Of a stretch of 64,000 bases of DNA, positions 32,030 through 43,397 are shown one piece after another (position 1 is the first letter of the stretch; every line of letters starts with the position of its first letter). The notes below the pieces were generated by a model. It did no database searches. It saw only the letters and a list, made by a program, of their open reading frames with translations, and had not been told where the DNA came from. The translations under genes were made by a program, and so were the position numbers. Source of the DNA: Nelumbo lutea (lineage: Eukaryota > Streptophyta > Magnoliopsida > Proteales > Nelumbonaceae); contig JAKGHH010000001.1 of assembly GCA_022828595.1 (NCBI GenBank), positions 138,031,017-138,095,016 of the forward strand, written 5' to 3'.

Positions 32030-33170
32030 TATTGATACAAGGTTTAAAAATTCAACACAATATGCCCGATATGGAATGTATCGTGTCACGTCTTTGAAAA
32101 CTCAATTTAATATATGGTGGAAAAAATAGATGGTATCATATTTTTCAACTATATTATACATGTATTGGGCATGTATTGGGGTGTATCATATTTTTTCCAC
32201 TATATTCCCCTGAAATAAGCCTTCTTCCACCTCCCAAATGATTCTAAAATTCCAAACCTCATTCTTGAAGTATTGGATTTGCAAAAAGAAAAGAAAAAGA
32301 AAGAAAGAAACAATTATGAATATTCAAGGTTTTTGAAGATTTTTTAAGTTTAAAAAAATATTGCAAAAATAGGCAAGTTTTTTTTTTCAAAATTTTCATG
32401 GTATATTGTGATTTCTTTCTTTCTTTTTTTTCCTTATGCTTGAAAATATGTAAATCTATGTTGATCTACATTTATTGTATTGAAATTTTGAAATTCACTT
32501 TTTTATGTCATGAGTATATCTATGAAAGTGTTATAAAGAGATTTTGAAAAATATAAAATAACGAAAAAAATAAAAAATATTTTTTTTATCTACCTATAAA
32601 GACTTAATATGTTTTAAATCCATGGATGATCTATCAATATTTATAAAGAAATTGAAATTTCACCTTTAATGATTATTTTTAATATACTCTATAGTGTTTA
32701 TGAATTTTTGTTTTTTTTTTGTAACTTTTGAAATGAAAAATAGATAGTAATTATTTAAATAAGAACGAATTATTAATTATATTTTCATTTAGAAGTTGTG
32801 CCAATGCATGTTTATGGTTGGATAATATAGTTGGGCTTTTCCCATCCCTTAAAACTTAAGAATTATGATTTATAAATTATAGTTAAGATATGGTTTTTTA
32901 ATAAAAACTTATAATTGACTGCGACATATTTATTCATAAAATCCATTAAAATATATTAATTAAAAGTAAGTGTACCTTATTAAGGCCTTACGTTTAATGT
33001 TATTGATGTTTTTTTATGATTTATTAAATCATTTATAGTGTTTTTGTGTGTATCTTAATTTCTCTATAATACAATTGCGCATTCAAGGTGTATCTCAATA
33101 TGTCTCTTAATATTGCCTTTTCGATACACTTAGCATTTTTGATACTTTGAACCTTGTATTAATATGTTTT
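32030..33170. repeat. AT-rich element with terminal inverted repeats
   Basis: The left end has TTGATACAAGGTTTAAAAATTC and the right end, read in reverse, TTAATACAAGGTTCAAAGTATC. Internal words recur in inverted form (GTGTATCAT / CAATATGTCTC region). About 1.1 kb without coding sequence. The family is not recognised; no target duplication was identified. Confidence 0.45.
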
Positions 33171-33269
33171 TTTCATTTGATAATTTTGTTTAATTTTTAT
33201 TACATTGATGTTTTATTTAGTTTAAAAAGAAACCGTAACTATTATTTTTAGTTTATAAATTGGTGGATC

Positions 33270-33650
33270 CTACTATTATGGGTCTATTTGTTTTTGGGTA
33301 AATGCATTTACTTTTGCTATTTTGATCAAAAGTGTTTCCCAAGTAAGTTAAAAAATTGAGCATTTTTATCCCCCCATCAAAGTGGAAAAATTACTTACCT
33401 ACATTGAAGATGCATATCACTTACCCTATACCCATTGAAAAAGCAATTTACCGTGAGGCACACAAGGCTATAATTACCGAAAAGTGCACATGGGGTTATT
33501 GATCAATGAGAACAACTTTTCCACTGGCCAACTTCTCTCCCTCCCCCCTCCTCGAAAAACAAATGGAGCCTACATGTCATGGGTGAACATGTGGGGTGGA
33601 TATGCCATTTTTCACACACGGTACATCAAGTAATATAGTTAGAGTTGTAA
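33270..33650. repeat. GGTAAATGCATTTAC-type repeat fragment
   Basis: Contains GGGTAAATGCATTTACTTTTG, TTTCCCAAGTAAGTTA and AAATTACTTACC words that recur in the array at 37700-38490. Non-coding. Confidence 0.5.
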
Positions 33651-33780
33651 TGTGGGCTATGTCGTCTTACCATGACATGGACTATAAGTGGCCTCGATGC
33701 AACTCATGTTGTGTCAGGTTGGGCTTTGGGCCTTGGTAGGTTGTGCTTAGGTGGCATTGTCCCCCTCCCAGGTCAGGCCC

Positions 33781-33955
33781 AACATGACCCATGACCTGGT
33801 TCCCTGTTGTGTCAAGCCTAAGAAATTGGGGCATGGAAGGCCAAGCCTTTTTGGTTTTTTCAGGACCAACATGGCCCATGAACCGGTTCCCTGTTGTGTT
33901 AGGCCTGAGGAATTGGGGCATGGCAGGCTAAGCCTGGGTCATGCCTTTTTGCTTT
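33781..33955. repeat. 87-bp tandem duplication
   Basis: Copies starting at 33781 (AACATGACCCATGACC) and 33868 (AACATGGCCCATGAACC) share GGTTCCCTGTTGTGT and GAATTGGGGCATGG. Open frames on both strands here are by-products of GC-rich repeat sequence. Confidence 0.85.
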
Positions 33956-33961
33956 TTTCTT

Positions 33962-34314
33962 TTCCTAAACTAAGAACAATTAGAAAAAAAAAATGAAAAA
34001 ATAATATAGAACATCAGAAAATTAACATGAATAATAGGCAATAAGTTGGAAAAATATTGTGAAAATGTTATTTCATTTCAATTTTAACCAATACAAAAAA
34101 AAGATAAAAGAATACATTGAAAAATAATACAATGGGATTGAGTTAACGAAATGATAAAGTTGAAAATAAAAAAAATACACTAGGATTGGATGAATGGAAA
34201 ATATTATAAATAATTTTCAAATAAAATTGAAAATAAAAATAAAAAAATACATAAATATTGGATTCAATGAATTTTCAAGTTCCACCTCCATTATCTGTAT
34301 TTGGTGAACTATCA
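33962..34314. other. AT-rich intergenic sequence
   Basis: Low-complexity A-rich sequence with no recognisable gene or repeat structure. Confidence 0.5.
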
Positions 34315-34322
34315 ATTGAGGT

Positions 34323-34809
34323 TAGGGGTGCTCATAGTTCGGTTAACCAAACCATAGGGCATTTTTTGTAACCAAACCGGTAGTACCAGTTTTTGAAAAA
34401 CCGATAACCAAAAATTAATTGAAACCTATCAGTTAACCGATTGACCAGTTCGGTTAACTGTTAGTTTGATTCATTGGTTTTTCGGTTTTTTATTTTTACA
34501 ATATATATTATGAAAAAATATATAAATATATATAAAATATTATATTTTACATAATAAATAATATATCATATATTATAAATATATATTGCATATTTCTTAA
34601 TTTATAATATATAAAAAATATATATAATATATAATATACATAAATATATATAAAATATATAGAAATATATGTATACTGGTTGGTTCGATTAACCGTCGGT
34701 TTTCTATATTAGTTAACCAAAACTGAACTAGTACCTTCGGTTTTTTAAAAACACCACCAATTTTTCAGTTCGGTTTCGGTTAGTTCAGTTTTTTTTTGGC
34801 TCACCCCTA
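34323..34809. mobile_element. hAT-type MITE with 8-bp target duplication
   Basis: 487 bp starting TAGGGGTGCTCATAGTTCGG and ending GGCTCACCCCTA, inverted ends TAGGGGTG/CACCCCTA. It is flanked by the perfect 8-bp repeat ATTGAGGT (34315-34322 and 34810-34817). Internally it has repeated GGTTAACC/CGGTTTTT words around an AT-rich core. No transposase, so it depends on a hAT transposase elsewhere. Confidence 0.92.
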
Positions 34810-34817
34810 ATTGAGGT

Positions 34818-35995
34818 GTCATGTCCTCATTTTGTTTTATAGCCTATCTTTTGCATATAGCCAATCCTTCAAGTATATGCATATCTCTAAAGATTGATCA
34901 AACCAGTTTTTCCTCTTGTTGTCCATAACCTGATTGCCTACAAAAGAAAGCAATACTCTAACGCAATTGTTGACACGAAAGGGGTTAGGATATAGATGTG
35001 CGATGGTGAATTTTTTTTTCCATTTTCTCTCCACCAGGATAAAACATCAACTTTGTCAAATTCCTCTATGTTGAGGTAGTAGGACATACTTGATTATTGC
35101 AAATAAAATTGAAGTTCACTAAATGATGAACTTGATTAAGCGGTGGCAGTTGATTGTTGCCTTCCTTTGCTTATTATTGATTGAATTTTATTTTCCACTA
35201 TCACTTTCAAGTGACGTGATATGTAGATTGTAGAGAGTAATAGATTATGAGAGTTGTTTTGGTGAGAATGAGGGTGGGTAGGGATATTTATAGGAACTAG
35301 GGGTTTGATTTGACCAAAATACTCTAAAAAACTAGTTATTTATGGATTTACAGGGGGATATTTTGATCACTTTTAAGGGTTATATGTTATTTGACTTAAA
35401 TACCCCTTAAAACTAGTTGTTATATACTATTGAGGCATTTAAGTAATTTTTTGCCCCATTATCCAAAATACATAAATGCCCATAGTGGTGGTTTATAGTT
35501 GGGAGTATTTTAGTGAAAATACCCCCAAAAGGCAAATATGGCCGTTGGGCCCCCAATGGCTAACATGCATGCCAGATCAATATCTGAATAATGTAGAGGC
35601 AGCCCATGTTTCGTGTTGTTGGGCCATGCCTTGGTGGCCCGGTCCCCTCCGCAACCTAGCAACTGTGTCGTGTTGCGCACAACCCATATTACAATTCTAA
35701 ATATAGTGGATATGCAATTATAAAGAAAAGCAAAGAGATTTTTGTTTTTTATATTGATGTTTCAAATAATTTTGAATTTAAATTGTTATATTTTATTTAT
35801 ATTAAAAAAATGATGAGGGATTCTTAAAAATTTGAGGAGTGCCTAAATATATTGTTTTAAAATTTTCATTTTTCCTAATTTAGTGCTATTTATATGGGGT
35901 GGATGCCTCATCAATTTGAGACACAAGGTCGTGTACCTGCCAGAACTTGAGGATATAGCGCCTATAAGATGGTTAAGGCAAGGTAATTTGACTCA
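34818..35995. other. intergenic sequence, no gene seen
   Basis: Mixed AT-rich sequence. Short open frames here have no recognisable protein similarity. A GC-rich patch at 35530-35690 (GGGCCATGCC..GGCCCGG) resembles the GC-rich transposon words elsewhere in the window. Confidence 0.45.
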
Positions 35996-36190
35996 AGGAT
36001 TTTAAAACTGGACTGGGTAGGGAATCATTATGGAATCATTTCCCGGGTTGGACAGTCCAATCATTAGGTTCGAATAGATGGTCCGCTCTGATTAAATCAA
36101 CGGTTTTTGGCCAAAAAGTGGTTTTAGGGTGAAATGGAATTGGTTATTTGTCCGGTTCTTGATTTTTCTGGTCTGGTTTTCAAAACCATG
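35996..36190. repeat. small TIR element (MITE)
   Basis: The left end GGATTTTAAAACTGGACTGG is mirrored by CTGGTCTGGTTTTCAAAACC at the right (about 36168-36187). About 195 bp, non-coding. No clear target duplication. Confidence 0.5.
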
Positions 36191-36445
36191 GTTGATTACA
36201 CCTTGCGTCACCGTATTTTAAAACCATGTTTTGAACCGTTCATTTGGTTCACAGGAATAGGTGTCTAGATTCAGAGTTAGACATTTTAATTCTAACTATT
36301 TGGTTGGGTGGAATCGAAATCGCACTCCCATTTCTAATGGAATGGCATTCCCCCCATTGATGGAATGACTATTCGCTCCCCCTCTCTTGCAAATGAAATC
36401 CCATTCCAGCTTGTTCCAATTCAAATTTCAATTCCTGTTTGAACT

Positions 36446-36497
36446 AAATAGACCATAGAAATAGACCATGGAAATAGACCATGGAAATAGACCATTC
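36446..36497. repeat. 13-bp minisatellite, four copies
   Basis: The unit AAATAGACCATGG repeats at 36446, 36459, 36472 and 36485 with one or two changes in the first and last copies. It lies in a non-coding stretch rich in GGAATGG/CCATTCC words (36240-36790). Confidence 0.9.
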
Positions 36498-36799
36498 CAG
36501 TCTCGTTTTCTAGGGAATTTTGATTCTGATTCCAATTCCTCTATTTGGTTCATAGTTGGAATTAGAATAAAGATCTATCGAAATTTGAATCAAAATGGTA
36601 TATTCCTCACACATGTTTGATTTAGATGTGAATTAGAAATTGGAATCAGAATCAACTATAATAGATTTTCATTCCCAAGAGAAGGTGAAGGAATGATCAT
36701 TCCCTTAAATGGGAAAATGCCATTCCACCAAGAATGAAAATGGTGGTTGGATACGGAATGATCCATTCTGATTCCAATTCAAGACCCCATTACCCAAAC

Positions 36800-37700
36800 A
36801 TTTTGCTTAATTCGTCCGCTGAAATTGTATAGATCTGATCCAATTTGTGTATTCCTCATCTATAAGAGTTGGTATAACCATAGGCCGAACCACGGATGCA
36901 TGTCAAGCTAGGACGGCTCAGATTAAATCCAACCTGTGTTGTTAATTCCTATCCCTAATCCTAATGCAACTTGATGGCTTTGGGCTGGGTTTGTCCATTG
37001 GTTCGAATGTTCAATACTTATATGACATTGGTATATAAGACTAAGAATAATTGACTTTTGGCATTATCATATGTACAAAGACAAAGTCATGGTGCTTTAA
37101 GAGTACAATATTTATATGACATTAGACATGGAACAAATTTAATCCAATTCGATTCATTTATATTGGAATATTTGCTTTCTATAATTTAATTTTGATATGG
37201 GTTTTATATAGATTTATCTTTTTATTTAAAATATTATTTTTTGATTCATATTTAAATTTATAATTGTATTTTAATTCATATTTTAATCAAATCAAATTTG
37301 AATGTATGTTACATAAATCAAATAGGATTTATGTATTTAACTTCATATAGTTGGGATAAGGCATGGATGTTGATGAAAAATATATATGAAAAACATGTTA
37401 CATTCAGATTGAATTGGATTGTACAAAGGCTCAACCTTAACACAACCTAAAGTTAAACTGGATTCATGTTTCACAATCCCAATCCTCAAGCCTCACCCAT
37501 AACCCAACTTCAAAAGAATTGAGATTAACTATTTGTCTACTAATTTTTAGAATTTATGTTACCAAATTATTATTTTAACACAGTTTCAAGGGATTCAATT
37601 GATGGGGTGGCAATGCCAAGAAAATATTGTATGTACTGGGTGAAACAATGCATGGTGCCTGATTGCCTGGCTGATCTCTATCAATGGGGCAAATCTTGGC
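36800..37700. other. intergenic sequence, no gene seen
   Basis: AT-rich; hAT-MITE-like words (GATTGAATTGGATTG, CAAATCAAATTTGAATG) around 37130-37420 suggest another degraded element. No coding region is supported. Confidence 0.4.
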
Positions 37701-38490
37701 CCCCGACACTTAGGGGTGTTCTTTTTATGGATTTTGAAAGGGGGAAAGTTGGTCAATGGGAAATAAAATCCCATTGACCAAGAGTCCCATGTTCATTTTC
37801 AGATTAGTGTGGGATCAGGGAAAGTTTATTTTCTTGGGTATCACCATTTGAAGGGGCACTCTTTTTTTGGATTTGGAGAGGGGGGAAAGTTGGCTAATGG
37901 GATTTTGGTTCCCATTGACCAAGAATCTCATGTTTTTTTTTTAGCTTTATATGGGGACCAGGGAAAGTTTATATTCCTAGGTATCACTTACCCAGGAAAG
38001 TGATACCCATCTCTTAGGTGGGTAAATAACTTTCCCACATAGGGGGAAAGTTGCCAACACTTGAATGAGACAAAAATGTCCTTTTTAATAATGGATTTTC
38101 TATGGTTAAAATGGTCGTTGTCTTATTTACTTGGGAAATAAAAGAACATGGGTAAATAAACTTAACTGGGTAAGTGTTTCCCAGGAAAAACTTACCTAGG
38201 TAATTGCATTTACCCGGGTAAGTAATTTACCGAAAAGCGAACAAGGCCTGGAAGTTTATTTTTTTAGGTAAGTGATACCCATCTCCTAAGTGGGTAAATA
38301 ACTTCCCCCCCCCCCCCCCTGGGGGGAAGTTTCCAACACTTGAATGGGACAAAAATATCCATTTTAATAATGAATTTTTATGGCTAAAATGATTATTACC
38401 TTATTTACCTAGAAAAAGAAAATAACATGGGTAAATGCACTTACCCGAGTAAATAACTTACCAAAAATGAACATGGCCTTAAAAGTACAT
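37700..38490. repeat. tangled direct repeat of a GGTAAATAACTT-type element
   Basis: Blocks such as AAGTGATACCCATCTC, TGGGTAAATAACTT, CCAACACTTGAATG and GACAAAAAT occur twice in the same order (37995-38250 and 38272-38480). A shorter duplicated head (GGGGGAAAGTTGG..CCATTGACCAAGA) occurs at 37740 and 37880. A C15/G6 stretch (38306-38326) can fold. Each block ends with GAACAAGGCC/GAACATGGCC. Probably successive insertions of one MITE family. Confidence 0.65.
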
Positions 38491-38611
38491 ACCAATTTAA
38501 GCCATTCTTTGGATAACATTCATATTAAAATTAATATCAACTTTGTGGACAACTAATATTTGTTAGGGGTAAAACCATTAATGTAATTATGCAATGTATA
38601 TAGTGTTGATG

Positions 38612-38840
38612 TGGATCGGAAGATCGAACACCTGGCTAATCTAAGGGCTCCCCTACAAGGATGGTTCAAATGTTCCATATTATCTTTCCACATGGAAGAA
38701 ACAATGTAGGTCATGTAGGATTTATATGGATCGGAGGATAGAACACCTAGCTAATCTAAGGGCTCCCCTACAAGGGTGGTTCAAACGTTCCATATTATCT
38801 CTCCACATGGAAGAAACAAGGTAGGTCATGTAAGATTTAT
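38612..38840. repeat. 115-bp tandem duplication
   Basis: Copies start at 38612 and 38727 (TGGATCGGAAGAT / TGGATCGGAGGAT) and share CTAATCTAAGGGCTCCCCTA and CCACATGGAAGAAACAA; about seven differences by eye. Non-coding. Confidence 0.9.
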
Positions 38841-39135
38841 CTTGTATTTGGCCTATAACAATGAAGAGGCTCATAACTTGTAGTCATAATTGGTAAGTTT
38901 TTTTTTATTTTTATTTTTTGTTATAAAAATAATTTATGATTTATTGTGGCATGATTGGGTTTGCATTGTCTATACCCTACTAGGGACAAATTTTTCTGTC
39001 TCATCCAATGGGGACCAAACACGCCATCCTCTCCCAAACTCATTTGAATCTGACGTAGTTCAGACCTAGCGGCAGTTTGGACTCCAAAATTTAATCAAAT
39101 ACAATTAACCTTCTATTCTCTTCTCCTTCTATTCC

Positions 39136-39144
39136 CCCTTCACC
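39136..39144. repeat. MULE target-site duplication, left copy
   Basis: CCCTTCACC abuts the left inverted repeat; the identical 9-mer is at 42019-42027, abutting the right one. Confidence 0.9.
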
Positions 39145-39914
39145 GAGGTCACATCCTCTACGTTGTGGTTGAAGAAAAAACTCTGCAACCACCAATGCAA
39201 ATTTAACACGTCATTGGTTCGTAATGGAGATATGGAAGGCTGAAACTAACAACCATTTTTTTATTTTATTTTATTAATTTTACTATGTTTTGAAAAACTT
39301 GTCAGTAGTCCAATACTCCTTTCTTTCTCTCGTCTTCCCTCTTGCTGATTAGGAGTTTATATCATCTGCTCAACACTCTTTTCTCTCACCCTCCCTGTTC
39401 CACACCGACCACTGGTGATGGTTACACCACTGGGCATCGACTGCCAGTGACGGTTACTCCTCTCTCTCTCTCTCTCTCCTAGTTTCCTTGTTTCCTCTTC
39501 TTACCTCTTCCTCCAAATCAACAACCCAACACTCTCTCTGTTTGGGTCGTCACTGCAATCACCGATGCTACTACAACCATCGGGTATCAGACAAAGCACG
39601 AACAACAAGTTAAAATGTAGTGTACTTCTTTGTTTTTCGGCTACAATTGGATAACGACTTTGGTGAAGTCCATACATACTAGGTGGGACTCTATTTGACT
39701 AATGAGTATTCAATTCCACCAATTAATATAATTGGCCCCATTAGATGATGAAGGGTTGCAATCAGATGATCATGATGGGCAGCAATTTACTGGTGAAGGG
39801 GGCATATGAATTAGATGCCAATCTCAAGGCTAAAAACCTGAAAAGTGACAACCTATCGATATGAGAAAAAGGAGCTATTCTCTTCTTTTACCTTTCTTTG
39901 TTAAGTTCCATCCA

Positions 39915-39972
39915 TTGACAAATGTTATTGTCTGGGTACCTGATTGACAAATGTTATTGTCTGGGTACCTGA
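39915..39972. repeat. 29-bp tandem duplication inside the MULE
   Basis: TTGACAAATGTTATTGTCTG followed by GGTACCTGA is present twice in direct succession (39915 and 39944). Confidence 0.92.
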
Positions 39973-41190
39973 ATGCTGTAACATTTGAGAAATGGCTATT
40001 TTTTACATTCATATGTAATTACAAATTATTACTTAAGAAAAATAATCATGCAGATTAATAAATAAGTAATTAATACGTAATTGACAACATTCGATGATAG
40101 CAATTAATGATTTATTTAGAAGCATTACCGAAATGCTCTTATCTCCGAATGCTTTTCATCTTTCACTTATAATGATTAATGATCCATATAGTCACAGACT
40201 CACATACACAAACATGATTCAATCACAACAAAGCTAACTAATCTGGTCAACAAGAATAAACATTCGTTAAAGAAAAGTGGGTTTTAAAGTTTCAGCTTGG
40301 AATTTAGATGTTAGATTTGGATATACACACATCTTGAAGTTCCTATCTATACTGTTGGAACCATTTTTCAAATTTATAGGTCAAAATGCCAAAAAATTAT
40401 AAAAAGTTCAAAATCAGCTCTTACTTAAGAACTAGTTTGTATATTATAGGTTCTTCAACGTCTTGACACAGTCATCAGAATTGTGTATTAACCAAACACA
40501 ACCCAAAGGAGACATTTAATAATCTTTCATTCCCATGTGTATTGACCAGAATCCCATGGCTGCATGGATGCACAGACCAATCATGATGCTTCAATATATA
40601 TATTGAGATTCCTCTCCATAGATATTAATACATTGCTTTTTACTCTATACACCAAAATCAGGTACAAAATAAAAGATAAGGAAAACTTAAGAAAAAAACA
40701 AATTAAAGATTATTGTTTTGGTTGAATTCAACTTCCTCTATAAAGAATTCAACAAAAATGAATTTACAGTTGAGATTAGAGGAGTATATAACCTGTTACA
40801 AGTATGAAACTAAAGAAAGAATAAGAAAGATTTAGGTGGTTGGCCAAGTTTAAGTATCTTTGCAACAAGTCAACACACAGTCATCTAGGAAGTTGGTAAG
40901 CTTAGAAGTATATAGAATTGGGTCATTTCTGAAATGGTCAATAATTAAGGAATTTGGTAGATTAGGTATTTCATTTGACAAGTTCGTATAATATCATAAA
41001 CATAAACAATCTGTTAAACATGAAATATAATCAAACTAGTATTAAACTAGACCAAATTCAATGATGGGTGCATTCAACCATCATTCAACCCAAACCCTAG
41101 CATGAAGCAACCCTCCCAAATCCCAACATTCAACCAACTTCTTTTAAAAATCATAGAGAAATATTATTGGTATTTATAGCAGAGTGGGAT

Positions 41191-41370
41191 GAGAAGGAAT
41201 AAGGGTTTGATGTAACACATCAATGGGAAGATAATTGGGATGAACATTGAACAACTAAAATCAGGTATGCATATAGTGATGAGAAGGAATAAGGGTTTGA
41301 TGTAACACATCAATGGGAAGATAATTGGGATGAACATTGAACAACTAAAATCAGGTATGCATATAGTGAA
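41191..41370. repeat. 90-bp near-identical tandem duplication inside the MULE
   Basis: 41191-41280 and 41281-41370 are identical except for the last base. Both start GAGAAGGAATAAGGGTTTGA. Near-identity suggests a very recent duplication or an assembly artefact. Confidence 0.93.
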
Positions 41371-41664
41371 GCAAAAAAAAATACCAGTTTAGGTATAACG
41401 GTTCAATATGGAGAAGCAAAATTTGTTAGAAAAAAAGCAAAAATCTTGATCCCTAAATTATTGCAGCAAATAACTAACAAGGGAAACAAGATAGTAGCTA
41501 GTGTTTCAGGGTTCAAAATCATTAGCGGTTAACATTTTAATATGTTGTTCATACTTTGTTCGATGCTCGGTGGTTGTAGTAGCATTGGTGATTACAGTGG
41601 CGGCCCAGACGGAGTGCTGGGTTTTTGATTCGGAGGAAGAGGGAAGACGAGGAAACAAGAAAAC

Positions 41665-41700
<36 letters not shown>

Positions 41701-42099
41701 ATCGTCACCGACGGTCAGTGTCCGGTGGAACAACCGTCACTGGTGGTCGGTGTGGAACAGGGAGGGCGAGAAAAAGGAGTGCTGTGCAAACGATGTGAAC
41801 TCCTAAGCAAGAGGAAGGGCAAGAGAAAGAAAGGGGGCAGAGAGGAAGAGCCGAAAAAAGATTAGCGGGTTTTTTCAGAATATAGTAAAAATAATAGAAT
41901 AAAAGAACGATCGTTAGTTTCAGGCTTCCACACCTCCATTACTAACCAATGACATGTTAAATTTGCATTTGTGGTTGCAGAGTTTTTTCTACAACCACGA
42001 TGCAGAGGATGTGACCTCCCCTTCACCCTCACCAAAACACAGTGCTGATCTCACTGTCGTGAACCCTCACATCCCCTCTTTCTTCTCTTTTCCACCCTC

Positions 42100-43130
42100 A
42101 ACTGTCGTAGATGACAAGGCTCATCGCTGCAACCCTCACACCCCCTCTCTCTTCTCTTCTCCTCCCTCAGCTATTGAAGACGGCAAGGCTTGCCACTACA
42201 ACCCTTTGGGATACTTGTCACAAAGTGAATGAAAGTGCGAATAAAACGCAATAGAATTATAGCAATTTAGGAATTCCAGACTCGAGTTTAGTATTATTAA
42301 ACCTAGTCGTCTCAAACTGAAACACTACCATTTGCACAATACAAATGTTTGGATTTTTCTCTTTAACATATGAGTAACCTAGCAGATCTAGAGTGCAACA
42401 AATGGCAATCACATATTTTGATGTGTGTCGAACTACTCTGTCCTTCACTTGGCTTCATGTTAAGAAGTTGTCATATATCATCCCTCTCCTCATTTCCCAA
42501 GTCAAATTTAATCTCCCATTGTTGTCGACAGTAATCTCTTAGCTTCTTCTAATTGTCGACGTTCACCCTTTTCAATATCAATTCAAAATTTCAAATAGCA
42601 ACTAGAAAAAAAAATATATAAATAAATAAATAAATAAATAAATATATATATATATATATATTATAAGCCATGGCCCTTCTAATCAAAATGGAATATTTTA
42701 TCTCTGAAAGTTTCTTGTTGAGCACTATAATACAATTTTGGAAATGTGTATAAACTGCTGATAATATTTCTATCCATTGCCCAAGCTGGATGATGGACCT
42801 TGCTTTTAGTAAATTCATGAGCTGATGTGGTTTGGATTATTAGTTCATCAAATATGCATGGACGATAGAGCTTTGCCGTCTCCAACGGTTGAGGGAGGAG
42901 AATAGAAGAGATAGAGAGAGGATGCGAGGGTTGCTCCGACAGCGACGATGGTTATAGAGCCATTTCCAATGGCAGTGCGATTCGGGCTGTTTCTTGGTGC
43001 TATGAAGAGATGGTGGGACTTGGGAGGGAGGAGAAGAAGAGATGGACTAAGTGGGTTAATTATTTTTGATAATCTTTGAGTTTTAAAAGAAAGAGGGGAG
43101 GGTGGCATGTTCAGCTCTCATTGGACGGGT
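42100..43130. repeat. MULE-related sequence with inverted CT-rich blocks
   Basis: CTCTTCTCCTCCCTCA..GACGGCAAGGC (42150-42190) recurs inverted near 42868-42905 (GCTTTGCCGTCTCCAACGG / GAGGGAGGAGAA). CCCTCACACCCCCTC-type words occur three times. Between them lie an (AAAT)n/(AT)n microsatellite (42611-42660) and AT-rich sequence. Likely remnants of related inverted-repeat elements. No gene is supported. Confidence 0.5.
42611..42660. repeat. AAAT and AT microsatellites
   Basis: AAATAAATAAATAAATAAAT runs directly into ATATATATATATATATAT. Confidence 0.95.
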
Positions 43131-43397
43131 TTTCCCTAGGACTGTGTTCGGAAATGATGCAAATGGAGTGTAAATCATGGTTCAAGGTAAATTTGCACTT
43201 TGCTTCACTTTTGCCTATGTTTGGCAACATTATGTTTATGTATTGGCAAATGACAGACCAATGCATATTTATATTGATAATAAGATGTAAAGCCTCAATT
43301 TGGAAGGAGTACAAATGCAAATATGTAGAGCACAAAACCTTATGTTTTGTATTATTTTGTATATATTTGCATTGTACATATTTGCATTACTGTGAAA

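Larger units (their letters stand above)
39145..42018. mobile_element. non-autonomous Mutator-like element with about 480-bp TIRs
   Basis: Terminal inverted repeats 39145-39617 and 41533-42018 are reverse complements over their whole length (about 80-85% by eye) and begin GAGGTCACATCCTCT / GAGGTCACATCCTCTGC. Both contain a CT/GA run and CCCTCCCTGTTCCACACCGA. The element is bounded exactly by a perfect 9-bp duplication (CCCTTCACC), the hallmark of Mutator superfamily insertions. The 1.9-kb interior is AT-rich with no transposase or recognisable captured gene. Confidence 0.9.

Noticed and set aside
37556..38003. Plus frames of 64-73 codons
   Set aside because: They lie in duplicated MITE-like sequence, repeat the same peptide words and lack any recognised domain.
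41501..41733. Open frames running into Glu-Arg or Leu-Ser repeats
   Set aside because: They are translations of the GA/CT microsatellite in the MULE inverted repeat.
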